DNA from: Aspidiotus rigidus
Lineage: Eukaryota > Arthropoda > Insecta > Hemiptera > Diaspididae
DNA length: 64,000 bases
Reading direction: 5' to 3'
NCBI GenBank assembly: GCA_035079385.1
Contig: JAVHKY010000026.1
Span: 2,444,501-2,508,500, forward strand
The translations under genes and the position numbers were made by a program. This document shows positions 1 to 12,484 of the stretch, in pieces; within the stretch, counting starts at the first letter, position 1; each line of letters opens with the position of its first letter. The notes beneath the pieces are model-generated. The model was not told the origin of the DNA. It saw nothing but the letters and a program-made list of their open reading frames with translations, and ran no database searches.

Positions 1-339
1 AAAGTCTTTTTCAAAAGTTTCTTCATGGAATTTTCGGTGAAGGAATGATGTGGAGTAATTAGCATTTGACGAGACAGAGAAAAATGTCAATGATATTGAA
101 AATTTGTATTGCACAAAAGAATTATATTTCTTTTAGGTCAGTGATGATGAAACAAGTGATTTTTGGTGACTTTTATTTGCCAAAGTGTCTGTTTGAGCTG
201 GTGGAATTAGCCGTTGTCTTATTTTCTGTGGCTAATAATGAGAAAAGATGAATAAATCACTAAATAGTAACCTAGCTGGCAGCCCTGCAATCATCTATTT
301 TACTCGATCAGACTACTTATTTCTTTCACCCAGACACCT

Positions 340-1025
340 ACACGTCGACTTGTAATACACCAAACCGAGCAGTTGATTTCAGGTCGATAGAAAAATTTGA
401 AGATGTCGTCTCGAAATTGACTCCAGGTCGTCGTCAATTTTAGGTCAAATAAAAGTAGTCTCATGTATATTGACGCAGAGTACTACAAATTGACTTGAAA
501 TCGATCCAACAGAGTGGTCGATTACTTTACGTCAATTCTACATATCATCGTTGGTGTGCTGGTTAAGCGTAATCAAGATTGTCAATGGTCCTCGTTCTAT
601 AATTATGACTATATAATTATTCTGTCTGCGAGTAGTCAAGTCATCAATCCCCCTAAAGTGGGTGACTGTACACCGATTCCAGATCGACGTCGATGTGAGG
701 TCAATCTGACCAGCATATGTTCCCATTCCTCAGAAAATTAAAAATCGACTGTTGATCGACTCAGCAGAGTGAGTAAATTTCAGGTCGGTAGAAAAATATG
801 GAAAAATCGACTCGATGAAACAGTAAATTTCAGGTCAATAGAAAAATTTGGAGAAGTTGATTCCAAATTGACGTTGATTTGAAGTCAACATTGAGGCAAC
901 GGCGAAGTCGATATTATAGATCAATAAAGAATTTTTCGAAGTTGAAACCAATGTAGAAAATAGGTCAAAATGGACCTGATATCGACGTCGACGTAAGGTC
1001 GATTTCAACAATCTGCCGACGCAAT
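340..1025. repeat. Diverged dispersed repeat, copy 1
   Basis: Non-coding stretch built of loosely repeated words such as AGGTCRATAGAAAAATTTG followed by a GTCGACTC/AAATTGACGTCGA-like segment, seen near 380, 783, 830 and 910. The same vocabulary returns at 7560-7990, so this is a dispersed, degenerate family. No ORF of note and no terminal structure is visible. Its origin (old satellite or transposon) is unknown. The flanks 1-339 and 1026-2910 hold no gene that I can support; small ORFs there have no recognisable features. Confidence 0.5.
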
Positions 1026-2913
1026 TTCGAATAAGACTTTGAACGGTTCTGGTAATATTTGGAAGAACAGTTATTTTTTAAAAAGAATAGCAGTTCATTA
1101 ACAGTGTCTGGAAAAGTATAGCCTAGATTATTCATCATTGTATCAACGTGAGTGTACTAGAAAAATTTGCATCGACAAACAGAGGGAGAGAAGAGACGAG
1201 AATTTGAATTTTCACTTTGTCTACTTCTTCTTACCTTTTGAAACGATTGTACTCGTACTTCAGGCCGCAACTTCTTGTAATTCTCAGAAAGCGTATTGCG
1301 AGTCTTTTTCCATGAGAATTTATGTTTTTCATCCAGCGAAGTACTTTAAATCGAACATCCTATTTCGGATAGTCCGATCTATTTGTAGCTTGTTGAATTT
1401 ATGTGAATTCAATGAAGATCAGTTTATTGTTCCTCATTACGCGTCCCCCTTTGAATAAGGAAAAAAAAGAAAGAAGTTATTTCCGCATTGAATGGAAATA
1501 TTTCAATTCCGACCACTACATAATATTCGGACGCATAAATGGATGTTTTTAACGCAAACTATTACAAAAAAATCATCGTATACAACGTTTACGGAGAATA
1601 ATAACTTTGTTCGAGAGCCAACCACTTGAGCCTGTATTGTTTGCTTAAGCTATCCTATGCGAAAAAACTTCCCTTCGTGCACTTTTGTAAGGGCAGAGAT
1701 TTATCCCTTCCGTTCATTATCATACGTAAGTGAAATACATAAACGTGTTCTGTATTGTTCACCGCGAATATAATTTTTTTATTTCATATTTTGAAACATC
1801 TATTGTGAAAAGATACTCCGCAACTAGCGCGTACAAATAGGTTTGGAAAACGCCTATAAAACCCCGGGTGTTAGAGAAATAAATTGTTAATTTTCGAGTG
1901 ATATACTGGTAGGTTAGTGTGTGAAAAAAAAAATGAGTACAATTATCGAAGATGCGATCACTTGTACGGAGACGTAGGTGCAACAGGGAGTTTCTTTTTT
2001 TTTACGGAGGACTTATAGCATGAACAATTGTAAAAATGGCTCAAACAGAGGAAGGAAAAGAACATAAATATCAGCTAAGAATTATTACCGTCGTAGTTTG
2101 TCACTTGTGAACTGTTACTGCCTTAAATGTTTCTATTCTTCGTTCAATTTACCAAACACTTCGAGTGTTCGGTGTCATTAAAAATATAAACTTAAATAAT
2201 CTACTGTACGAGAATGCTGCGGCGTAAAACGGCCAGCAAAAGTAGAATAATTTCATTTAGCTTAATAAAAAGAAACATTAAGATAAAAATCAATGAAAAT
2301 CAAATAGTACGGGAGAGTTGTTTTTGTTAAATAATAAACACCCCCTAAGATAGCGTCAACGCTTTATTAAGACTCAGCGCGAAGAAGGGGGGATTTTTCA
2401 TTAGATGACAATTACTTCTAAACAAGGTTAAATTGCCGCCTTATATTCCAGGCGTAACGAAAGAGAAGTTTTCTCCTTTTCGTTTTAATTAATTTTAATA
2501 ATATAACACGGCTGGGCTGCTCTGATTACACTATTTTTTTTTTCCTTCTCTATACTTCTTCTTTGAGGTACCTAGAGATATATTCACGAAATTAAATGCC
2601 TCTAAAATGCGTGTTTATGAACGTTTTTATGTTCTTTTTTTGTTACTGTTATTATTTTTAAAGCAGGGTTGAAAAGTAAAACTATAACCTTCCACAAAGA
2701 ATCAATTGATGGTCGACAGATAATGTAGTTTCCGTGTCGAAGTACGGTCATGTGACGAGCGAAACAGAAGAAGAGGAAAAAAAAGGAATATATAATCGAA
2801 GATTTCTTTCGAAAATCATGTCGATTTTTATTTGCTACAAGTGCGAGAAAACATATTGAACGTACGTGGCTGAATACTCCGGGGAGAAGAAAATACTCGT
2901 AGAACAATATACT

Positions 2914-4812
2914 TTCCTTTGCTGATGACCTGGTTATCTACCACGTTCATTCTCAAGTTGCCACCACCACTCTAGACGTCACTAACACCTTATTCGTCCT
3001 TCAAAACAAACTAGACCAACTACTCCTGAGTTTATCCCTTCCAAAATGCGTTTCCGTTCTGTTTTCCTTAAGAGCCTACAACCTTGCAGATGCGTGTATC
3101 TTCCTCAAGAGCGTACAAATCCCAAATTGTTCCTTCTTCAAGTACTTGGGCATCAACCTGGACAGTCGTCTTACATGGAACATTCATATTTCCTTCCTTC
3201 GTACCAAATGCCCTCAGGCCATGTACATCCTTCAAGCCTTGTCTAGCACCGAATGTGGTGGTGATCCCATCATCCTTTCGATGCTATACAAAGCCATTAT
3301 TCGTAGTAAAATGGAATACGGGGCCTTCCTCTTCGGTTCCGCTGCTCCCTCTCGTCTGAAAAAACTCGACGTACTTCAAAACCAGGCCCTTCGCTACATA
3401 TTTTAGGTGCCATAAAAACGACACGAATTGTTGCTATGGAAGCTGAAGCCAAAATTCCTCCCTTACAACTCCGTAGAATAAATCTTACACTAAAATATTG
3501 TACTCGCTTGGCCTCCTGGACAAATAGAAAGCTCATTCTATTTCTCGGAATTGGCGCTTCATCCCCTCCAAAAAACCTTTGTTATCTCGCATTATAAAAA
3601 AATATTCCAAACTCCTACACTCGCTCCCATCGATAGGTGGCTATCCTTACCAATACCTCCCCTATTTCGAAATTTTTCATCGTTGGCCGTTAGAAATTTT
3701 GACACGGAAACACAAGGTTGCCATACCGCTACAATTTGCCGAACTAATTGAAACTTAATTCCGTGATTACCGTATCATATACATCGATGGCTCAAAGATG
3801 ACTTCCGGTTGCGGTGCCGCTTTCTACGACTCCTTTTCGGGAGTTGTAAAGAACTTCCAAATTTGCCCCGGATCCTCGTCCTATGACTGCGAAGTTGCTG
3901 CCATTTTCATGGCTCTTAACTTCGTATCTCAATCTAATCCTTCTTCTTCTCCTTATCGCTTCAGATTCTCTCTCGGCCCTTCATGCAATCATAGAATCAC
4001 CCTACAGTCACAATATCAACCCCACTATCATTAACACTCGCTTCCTCCTCCAACATCTACTTCACTCTAAGAACATCAGCACTTCTTTTATGTGTATCCC
4101 CAGCCACAAGGGAATTGAGGGCAATGAACGAGTTGATTCGGCAGCTAAAGCGGCTTGCACTTCGCAGTCTGCCGCCAAATACTCATTCATTAGTGCAAAT
4201 TTCCTCTTAAGCATAACCCGAGAAGAAAACGAAGAAAAATGGCAAAGACACTACTTGGAAAACATTTCCCTCTCATCCCAATACTTCCATCTAGAAAACT
4301 CAATTCCCACTCATCCCTGGTACATATTGTCAAACCACGTCAACCGAAAATTCACTGTCTCAATTTGCAGACTTCGATTCAATCACAACAGGCTCCCGTA
4401 CGATTTAGCAAAATTTTCACCAAACATATCTCCTGATTGTCCTCCTCATCCGCAAGACAAGCTAGCTGCCGACTTAAACCATATTCTTTTTCAATGTCCA
4501 AATCTTATCACTCAACAAAAACACTCCGCTCTTCACTTAGCAACTCTAATATTCAACGCCCTTTCGCTGCACTCAATTGCCTCCATATCACCAACCTCTC
4601 TGTCTTTCCTGCTCTTTACTCATTCATAAATTCTCTCTCTCCTGCCCTCACTATCTAATCCACTTGCTTCTCCCTGTCTTCTACCTCACAATTATGTTAC
4701 ATCATCGGGCGAAATGACTTCTGTCGAAGCCCTATTCATGAACCGTATTTTCTTCGTGTATTTTTTTGTCTAATAAACGGTTTATAAAAAAGAAAAAAAA
4801 AAAAAAAAAAAT
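2914..4812 (+). mobile_element. 5'-truncated, decayed non-LTR retrotransposon (RT C-terminus + RNase H)
   Basis: Reading starts inside the reverse transcriptase: the catalytic FADD box is at 2918-2929 and an open frame continues to a stop at 3406 through the KYLGINLDSRLTW-type thumb segment. At about 3404 a one-base shift moves the reading frame (LGAIKTTRIVAMEAEAK follows). An RNase H domain comes next: YIDGSK near 3780-3797, then in another frame SDSLSALHAI (about 3960-3995) and PSHKGIEGNERVD (about 4100-4140), followed by the C-terminal RLRFNHNRLP segment. The element ends in an AATAAA-like stretch and an A-rich tail near 4786-4811. Frame breaks mean it is dead. FADD plus RNase H fits Jockey/I/R1-type LINEs; the exact clade is not resolved. 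No clear target-site duplication was seen. Confidence 0.85.
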
Positions 4813-4969
4813 AGTCTTTTTAATCATTAAAACAGGATAAGAAGAGCGAGACTTGTCAGATACTTGAATTTTTGCGACTAGGCGGTAGTTTTAAATAACG
4901 CCTCATGTTTCTTTCTTTCCCTAATTTCCATGGTTCATGATCGGTCGCAAGAGCGAAGGCTACTTTTAT

Positions 4970-6690
4970 TCGATGAGACCCCTGGTCACCCCTCCCCCCA
5001 CCCTTGGTCACTTGGTCAACAGCTTTCAATCACCATACTATAAGATAGCAAAAGTCGTAGCCACATTCCTGAAAGAAAACTACCAGTTTGCACCCAGACG
5101 AAGTATCAGAAACAACAGAGAGCTGATTGAGCAACTGGACAAGATGGAAATCAAGAGTAACGACAAGCTGATATCCGTTGATGTGGCAAACATGTTTGGT
5201 ACCATACCGATCGAGGAACTTCTCACTCTGCTCAAAAACAACAGATACCATGGGAACACCGATGGGCCGAAGTACGCCAACATAGTGCAAGAGATCTTGA
5301 GCCAGAACTATTGCCGCTTTAATGACAGGTTCTACAGTCAGGAAAGGGGACTTGCGATGGGATCACCGCTGTCACCAATACTGGCGAAGATATTCATGAG
5401 TGATATGGAAAACAAGATATTGAAGGGCAGCAAGTTCGGAAACTCAATCAAACACTGGGCCAGATATGTAGGTGATATCCTAACTGTGTTGTCAGGCACT
5501 GATAGACAGGTGGATCTATTCCTTTCAGGAATGAACGCAATGAATGAGAGCATCAAATTCACAGTGGGAAAAGACAATGAGACCATCGACTATTTGGACC
5601 TTACACTCACACTGGAGAACAATAGGATAGAATACAAAATCTACAAGAAGCCGACGCATAGGTACTGACACCATCATCCCAAATGACTCCTACCACCACC
5701 CTAGGCACAAGTTAGCGGCAATCCAGAACTACTCCTATCAGGCAATTTCTGTCCTCAAGAACAACAAAGAGAAGAGGAAAGAGATTGAGATAGTAAAGCA
5801 GATCGCAGAAGCCAATGGCTACCGTAGGGGGGTGGTGGATGGAGTCTTTGGGAAAATGGAAACAAAGAAAGGAGCCCATGATGGCATAGTGAGAAAGTAC
5901 CCCGGGTCGATACCATACATAGGAAAGTACACAAACAAGGTGATAAAGGTGTTTAATGGTGAAGTGAATCAGCAATGACTAGACGGAACAAAAGGACAAG
6001 GAAAGCTTGAGCGGAGTGTAAAAGCTCAGTTGTGAACAGTGCGAGGGCATCTACGTCGGTGAGACTGGGAGAAAGTTTAAGATCAAGAAAAAGGAGCACA
6101 AAAAGTCGAGGGAGAAAGAAGATGGCAAGTCACTGTTCGGAAAACATTGTAACGAAGAAAACCACGATGGAGATGGAATATTTGAAGTCATATATGTTGA
6201 GAATCGCACAAAGAGAAGAAAACGCTGGGAACAAATGAAGATTGCAAAAGCTAAGAGGGAGAAAGCCTGCCTCTTGAACCATGTAATCACATTTGACAGC
6301 GAAAAATTATTCGGCCTGGTGATTGGACGAGAGAAGAAGAACAAAACCGACCAATGAGACGGCAGGAATCCAGGTAGCCAATAAAAACGGAGCATTCAGG
6401 ACAATAGATTGAACCAATCACTAAGCAGTATGTTTTAGCCAATAAGAACACAATGTCTTATTATTGTAAAAATAAGTTTCTGAGAAGTGAACCAAATTTT
6501 TTTGCCAATAAGATCACAGTGTTATACTACAAAAACTCATGGTTAAGGCCTTGTTCTCCAGTTACGACACAACTGATAATGGGATGACACCCGAAAGTAC
6601 TCTTGTAAAAGCAACTGATAAAGTAGATTTGTACATTTGAAAACCCCTTTTTCAATATTAGTGCACTACTTACACCTTGACTCTATTACT
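4970..6690 (+). mobile_element. Penelope-like element (PLE) copy 1, 5'-truncated, RT + GIY-YIG
   Basis: PLEs are retroelements with a telomerase-related reverse transcriptase (RT) and, in many lineages, a C-terminal GIY-YIG endonuclease. The RT frame runs to 5668 and contains the GSPLSP motif near 5360. The catalytic tetrad reads YVGD (5465-5476) instead of YVDD, so one catalytic Asp is lost. A frameshift near 5660 precedes the thumb region, and the GIY-YIG domain follows in another frame ([16 protein letters not shown], about 6031-6080). Downstream sequence from about 6480 matches the pseudo-LTR of the copy at 42894-46040 and includes a hammerhead-like motif at 6573-6596. Relative to that copy there is an extra C-rich insertion of about 36 bases near 4985-5020. 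Inactive. Confidence 0.9.
6573..6615 (+). ncRNA. Hammerhead-ribozyme-like motif in PLE copy 1 tail (degenerate)
   Basis: CTGATAAT-GGG-ATGACA-CCC-GAAA: a core like CUGANGA, a GGG/CCC stem and GAAA, ahead of GTACTCTTGTAAAAGCAAC. The core has A where the hammerhead consensus needs G (CTGATAA). Homologous position and sequence in the 3' pseudo-LTR of PLE copy 2 (45910) has the intact CTGATGA. Hammerhead motifs are published components of PLE terminal repeats; activity here is doubtful. Confidence 0.4.
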
Positions 6691-7139
6691 AATTTCAATA
6701 AATTTAATGCTAGTGTTCGTTGACAGATTGACGCGAGTGAAGTTGTCATTCAACCTCCCTCCAAATTCTGACTCAAAGTCAGAAATCCTAGGCCTTCCAG
6801 ACTATAGAGTCCCCGAAGTTCACAAAACGCACATCACTCCAACCTACGGTCTTTACATTTTGTCCCTTCTTATACCTTCTCTGCAAAAACCTTGATAATT
6901 GGTTCAAATTCAATATCAACTTTCAGCTTTCAGCCTACCTACTCGGTTCAGAATACCTTTCATCCGTTGTTCGTGACTCGTAGAACGAGCACGAACCTGA
7001 AAAGTACTAATTAATTCAGACTTTGACTCGTAGATTTCCAATAGACGGTTGGGCTGCCAATGCCGGTAAAGACATTGGAAAGAGGAAACACAGTTCGATT
7101 GCGGAAAGTACGTAAAGATATCAACCAGTTTGAACCTCC

Positions 7140-7262
7140 TTGTGACGTCATCATTATCCATTGAATCTGCTTGTGACGTCGTGAAGCTTGTGACGTTATC
7201 AGCTTAAATTTGCCTGTGACGTTATCAACATCCGTGACGTCATTGATTCGTGAAGTCACCAA
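7140..7262. repeat. Cluster of GTGACGT(C/T)A(T)-type words
   Basis: Within about 120 bases, the word GTGACGT occurs five times plus a GTGAAGTCA variant, two of them as the full palindrome TGACGTCA (near 7142 and 7233), the classic CRE/ATF binding site. It may be a short degenerate tandem repeat rather than a regulatory element. No gene starts nearby. The 6690-7140 and 7262-7560 flanks contain nothing else that I can name. Confidence 0.35.
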
Positions 7263-7559
7263 CATGCCTCTTTCTTTCTTTTTTGGAGATTTCTGGATTA
7301 AGTTGCGAGTATACTGTATGCTAGGCCCAGTATAGTCTAGTATGGGGAATAACTCAGTCTCGCGGATTTGCAATAGTGGCCTAGTTTAGAGCTAGTACAG
7401 CCCAATAACGGGGACAGTCAGCGCCGTAGGCCAAGCTGTCAAGCGTGTTACAGCGCCCAGTTGAGATATAATTATGACCACACGTCGTGTCTGTAAGTAG
7501 CCAAGTTACCAAGTGGACAGAATTTTACGAGGGAATGAGAGTACATCAACTCAATTTAA

Positions 7560-7990
7560 AGTCGACTAGAGTGCATTACCAGAAGACCCCGAATCGACTT
7601 CAAGATTAGAGGTTGATGGAAAAATTTGGAGGAGTCGACTCGAAATCAGTACCGTAGCCGAGGTGTCAGGGGAATCAAACCTTCCCTGACTTGAGCCCAA
7701 TATAATTTTCAAAAAAGGATAATAGTATTGCATAAAATTTTTCTTGTTCGAAACACACTTCGAAAATTTTCTAGCTACGCCATTGATGCTCGAAATCTTC
7801 TCCATATTGACGTCGAGTTAAAATTGATGAGCATACATTCCCGAAAAACTGAAAATCGACTTCACATCATCCCATCAGAGCGGTCAATAAATTTGTAGAA
7901 GTCGACCTAAAAATCGAAATTTACCCACCCCACATCAACCTGATGTCGTCATCGACGTGATCGACGCAATTTGGACCGAGACATACAAAG
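7560..7990. repeat. Diverged dispersed repeat, copy 2
   Basis: Shares with 340-1025 the words GTCGACT, GATGGAAAAATTTGGAGGAG and ACGTCGA in the same order. Non-coding. An intervening stretch (about 7650-7800) differs, suggesting an insertion or simply decay. Confidence 0.45.
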
Positions 7991-8699
7991 ATGGAAATTC
8001 TCGGTCGACGTGATTCAGCAAGATTGATATGAATGAACGAATTTTTTGAAGTGTAGTGGCTTTGATGTAAATGGTGTCGATCACTTTTTTATGGCATATG
8101 CGAAGATTCTTGCGAGCACGATGACACGAAAGTATCAAAATAGGTACTAGTTCCATTATTCGTCGCGTACATGTACAGCGTTTAGTTTTAACTATAAATT
8201 CGATTTTGGAAAACTTTACTTTGTCGGTGAAGTTCATTTCGTATGGAGTCTTTGTTACGGATAATTTATTTGTTTAGAAGTCGGCACGAGTCAAGTCTTG
8301 ACATCTCATTTTGCTTTTATGTATATTAGTATTAGTATATCATTGCAAGACCAGATCGTTAATTTATTATACAAGCGTTCCTTTCAGAATATTTATTGTC
8401 CTCGGCAAGCCTTGCAAATCTCTACGTTTTCGAAAAATGAACGCAGAATAAAAGGATTTCGTGCTGGATTTTCTCTCGTCGAGTGAAATTTCAAACGACC
8501 TCGTCAAAGCTCGGAGCCTGACGCATGAAACGATTCATTTTTCAAGAACCAAATTCTCCGTATGATTTATCATTACGGACAGGAACATTTCTTATAATTA
8601 TTACATACTTCTGATCATCATGTTATAGAATCTTAGAACTAACTTACGTCTTCGTTCTCAATTTTTTTCAAATTTCACCGAAAACTATCCTTATGTCAT

Positions 8700-9060
8700 T
8701 CCACTGTTGATTTTGATCCAGTCCTACACGACAGATTCTTAAACAACTTTTTTCTGTATTGATGATCACCTTCTTTGAGCTGCTTCCGTGAACCCTCTAT
8801 CCTAAAAAATCTTCCAGATGTTTCTTCTTTATAATTCTAGCCTAGAATTTATTCACGACAGCATTCCCTTTGTCAGCTTTAGTAATAACTAGCTTTCCCT
8901 CCTTAATCTTCCTCCTCAAACCCATGTATCCATCCCTCACAACCATACAGAGGCACTTTCAGACGACTTCCCCTCCATCCCCAACATATTCAACTTCTTA
9001 CAACAAGCCAACTCCCTCTCACGCATATAATCACGCAATCTCGCCGAGATCATAGCCCTG
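8700..9060 (-). mobile_element. Penelope-like element scrap (RT N-terminal region)
   Basis: On the minus strand the segment 8857-8897 translates to KLVITKADKGNAVV, the hallmark (I/V)(I/L)TKADKG motif near the start of PLE reverse transcriptases; the plus-strand PLE copy 2 has the equivalent [14 protein letters not shown]. Flanking frames are broken by stops. Only a few hundred bases are recognisable. Regions 7990-8700 and 9060-11670 show no gene or element that I can support. Confidence 0.6.
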
Positions 9061-11671
9061 AAGGCAGGCTGCTAGTAGCTCGTAAATTAAAATAAAAATT
9101 TAAAAAAAGGAATACCAATTGAATGTACATCAACTCTCGAAGGAGAAGAAGAGCGATTACAAAACCTACCAGTATGGATGAATGAAGGAAAATTAAACGT
9201 AGTCATTAGAAAATAAAGTGAGACTAAAAGTGAAAATTTATCATACCGCACTGCACTATGGTGAATTTCATGACCGTAATATAAATAAGTCGATGAAATC
9301 TATGCAGTAAGAACAATTTTTGCTCTTACTCTTGGTCTAGATTTCTTGGCTTGTAGACCTAGACAAGATTTCGAACTAGAATCGTAGAAAGAAAATTTCG
9401 GAAAACTGGAGTATGTACGAAGTTGAGAAATTTTTCCCCAGAAAATAGGACTGGTAGGACATCTATGACAATATGAAAGTCATGAAAATATGGGAAGCAA
9501 GAGAGACTGGAATTTAGGAGAGACAAATAATAGTAATACTGCAGAGTTTATATAATCTTGATGGGCACAAGTTTATTCATGTCCATGATTCATAGCACAG
9601 TCTCCATAAAAGAATTCTGGTCGCAGCCACACCTTCGAGGATTCCATAGTTCATTTGCTTCTTCTTCTCGATTCCTTAGAACAACCAAAAATTGAGAAGT
9701 AAAAAACGTATAATCATATAAGACGTGAGAAGGAATCAAAAGTAGCCATAGTCTGAAGTAGGTAACTAATAAAGTCGGAATACATCTGTTCATATGTCGA
9801 ACTTGATCACTTAATTAAGCATCAGTAGAGCCGAGAAATACAGAATACATTATCGAAACCGTCGACAATGAAATTCTTCGAATTAGTTGTTCCAGTCAGC
9901 GAGTACAGAGAATGAGCAGTGACGTAAAACTTACGCTTTCGAAGAAATTCTTCATCGTTTACTCGCGCGAGAAAGAGGATTAATTATTGTAGCGAATGAA
10001 TAGCGATTAAAATTCGACGGGCGTTGAAAAATTCGGCTGTGACATTTTGCGTTTACAAATTGATCTATCCCCGTACTCATTACGGGCCACACATAGCACG
10101 TGCGCGGGTGCAGAGAGGAAAATGGAAAGAACTGGTTCCCTCTTTTTGCAATAGGTACGTTTGTGGTTTTGACTAAATTTTGCATCAACTCTGAGGCTGT
10201 ATAGCACGTGCCTCTTTTTTTTTCACCGCTCGTCAATTTATCTTAATTCTCCGTTTCGTGTACAAAATAGCTGAATCGAGTGAATCTATTATGAAGTATT
10301 TCTGGGTTGGAAAGTTTCGCATTCCTAACCGAATTTGGACAAAAACGAATACGAAAATGAGAAATAGAGCGAACAAATCGCGGTCCAATTTCACGTTCGT
10401 TAAAATCTCGACTGATGCTCCTCTTCCGAAGAATTGCGCTGCATTCAAACTGGTCCATTCGCAGCAGACAATAATAAATAGAGACCATCTCACCTCGCTG
10501 TTGCATCCCATCGTGGTGTCCGCTCTGTTTATGTATGTTTCAAAGGCAATTACAAGCCTACACTTTTCATCTATTTCCAAAGATATACTATCCGTCTGTT
10601 ATTAATATTTACAATGTCATTTACGACCGAACGAGTTGTTTTTATCGTAAAGATTATAGGACTAACTTAGTATACCTATTTTCGGCATCGGCGGCCGGCC
10701 CATTTTTTTTTTTCTTTTTTGTAACACCGATATGACATTTGAGAAATCTCACTCTTTAATAAACGATTACGATTACATTATTTTGATTCTTTTTAACTCA
10801 TTTAAAACGTATAAAATACGGTTTCAGCATTACTTTGTTAACAGCACGGTTGTTTCTACAGCCTGCATATAAAATCGGTATCAGACAAATAAATGTCCCG
10901 TGTAAATTTATTTATCTGGTGCACAGGAAGAGGAGATCCTCGCGAATTTCAGCCAGTCTCGCAAATTCGATAAATGAACGTTATTAAAAAGAGGAGGTAG
11001 TATTATAAAATTTTTGAATTAAACCTCATTACGGCCAGTGCTAAATATTACATGTATCGCATAAATCGTAAAATTAATAAGAAAATTTCAATAATAACCG
11101 TTAAAAACTTCGTTGGTGTTCTCTATTTTGCTTGAATATAACGCGTGAATTTTAGCAAATCCTCTGTAGAAAATATGACGGTAATTTTCTTTTTAATGTT
11201 TATAAGCTGAAAATATACATGTTTAGTCGTTTGTGTACTGCATAGTTTCATTCTTGAATACAATCTCAGACAAAGTGAGGTCAATTACAGTGATTTCCTT
11301 CAAATTGTTATGATTCAAATACACGAATTCAGAGTATTGCAGCCAGCTGAAAGCCAAAAGCCGAATATACAGCTAAATTTATTTTGAGAAGCGTGCTGAG
11401 AAGAAAGAAGCTGATGAAAGCCAGCTTTATTTAAACATTTGTAAGCCAATTTTTTTCCACTCCAAAATAGGAAAATGCATTGTTTGAGTGTTAAATTTTC
11501 AAGTACAACTGCTCCACTCTCTAGGCCAGGCGCCAAACTGGCTTTGTCAAAAAATTAACAAAGATAGGAAAGATTGGTTTCTGCTCAGTTCAGCCGTTCG
11601 GCATAGAAGCCTGTAGTGCAGTCATCCCATGAAGATGAACACAAACTGGAAAATAGATATCTTCCAACTGG

Positions 11672-12397
11672 ATGATGAAGATCCATATTCTCTCGATCGT
11701 TTTATCTGCACTTACATCTTTTTGTAACATTGATCAACCGGAAATCTTTTTTTTTTGTTCTTTTCCGGTTCCAGAACCCAATAGCAGGATCCGGTCCCTT
11801 TTGGTTCCGGTTCCAGAACCCGATAGCGAGATCCGGTTCCTTTTGATTCCGGTTCCAGAACCCTATAGCAGAATCCGGTTCCTTTTGATTCCGGTTCCAG
11901 AACCCAATAGCAGGATCCGGTTCCTTTTGGTTCTGGTTCCAGAACCTGATAGCGAGATCCGGTTCCTTTTGATTCCGGTTCCAGAACCCAATAGCAGGAT
12001 CCGGTTCCTTTTGGTTCCGGTTCCAGAACCCGATAGCGAGATCCGGTTCCTTTTGATTCTGGTTCCAGAACCCAATAGCAGGATCCGGTTCCTTTCGGTT
12101 CCGGTTCCAGAACCTGATAGCGAGATCCTGTTCCTTTTGATTCCAGTTCCAGAACCCAATAGAAGGATTCGGTTCCTTTTGGTTCCGGTTTCAGAACCCG
12201 ATAGCAAGATCCGGTTCCTTTCGATTCCAGTTCCAGAACCCAATAGAAGGATCCGATTCCTTTTGCTTCCAGTTCCAGAGTCCGATAGCGAGATCTGGTT
12301 CCTTTCGAATCCGGTTCCAGAACCCAATAGCAGGATCCAGTTCCAGAACCCGATAGCAAGATCCGGTTCCTTTTGCTTCCAAATATTTCTACATTGA
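11672..12397 (+). CDS. Repeat-encoded ORF with signal-peptide-like start (doubtful)
   Basis: 241-codon frame. Residues 1-18 (MMKIHILSIVLSALTSFC) resemble a signal peptide, followed by about 14 repeats of a 14-residue unit of the type PVPEPNSRIRFLLI alternating with PVPEPDSEIRFLLI. The opposite strand has equally long frames through the same minisatellite, so openness alone is not evidence of coding. No promoter, splice structure or homologue is recognised. It could be a secreted repeat protein, but the simplest view is a minisatellite that happens to lack stops. Confidence 0.2.
   Translation: MMKIHILSIVLSALTSFCNIDQPEIFFFCSFPVPEPNSRIRSLLVPVPEPDSEIRFLLIPVPEPYSRIRFLLIPVPEPNSRIRFLLVLVPEPDSEIRFLLIPVPEPNSRIRFLLVPVPEPDSEIRFLLILVPEPNSRIRFLSVPVPEPDSEILFLLIPVPEPNRRIRFLLVPVSEPDSKIRFLSIPVPEPNRRIRFLLLPVPESDSEIWFLSNPVPEPNSRIQFQNPIARSGSFCFQIFLH
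11760..12390. repeat. 42-bp minisatellite with alternating monomer types
   Basis: About 15 monomers of 42 bases, centred on CCGGTTCCAGAACCC and GGATCCGGTTCCTTTTG. Two monomer versions alternate (AATAGCAGGATCC and GATAGCGAGATCC), giving an 84-bp higher-order unit. Each monomer carries the small dyad GGTTCCAGAACC. Because 42 is a multiple of three, long open frames exist on both strands. One shortened unit near 12338 breaks the periodicity. Confidence 0.9.
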
Positions 12398-12484
12398 ATA
12401 AATACTCACGACTCCTCATTTTCATCAATTATGAGTAGAGTTAGGATTTTTTGGTACCGATAAATTAAAATTCGGTTTTTTGAA

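Noticed and set aside
1138..1458. 106-codon ORF
   Set aside because: No ATG in a good context, no motif, and A+T-rich composition like the flanks.
10233..10605. Overlapping 115-codon frames on both strands
   Set aside because: No motif, no splice context and mutual overlap; likely chance.
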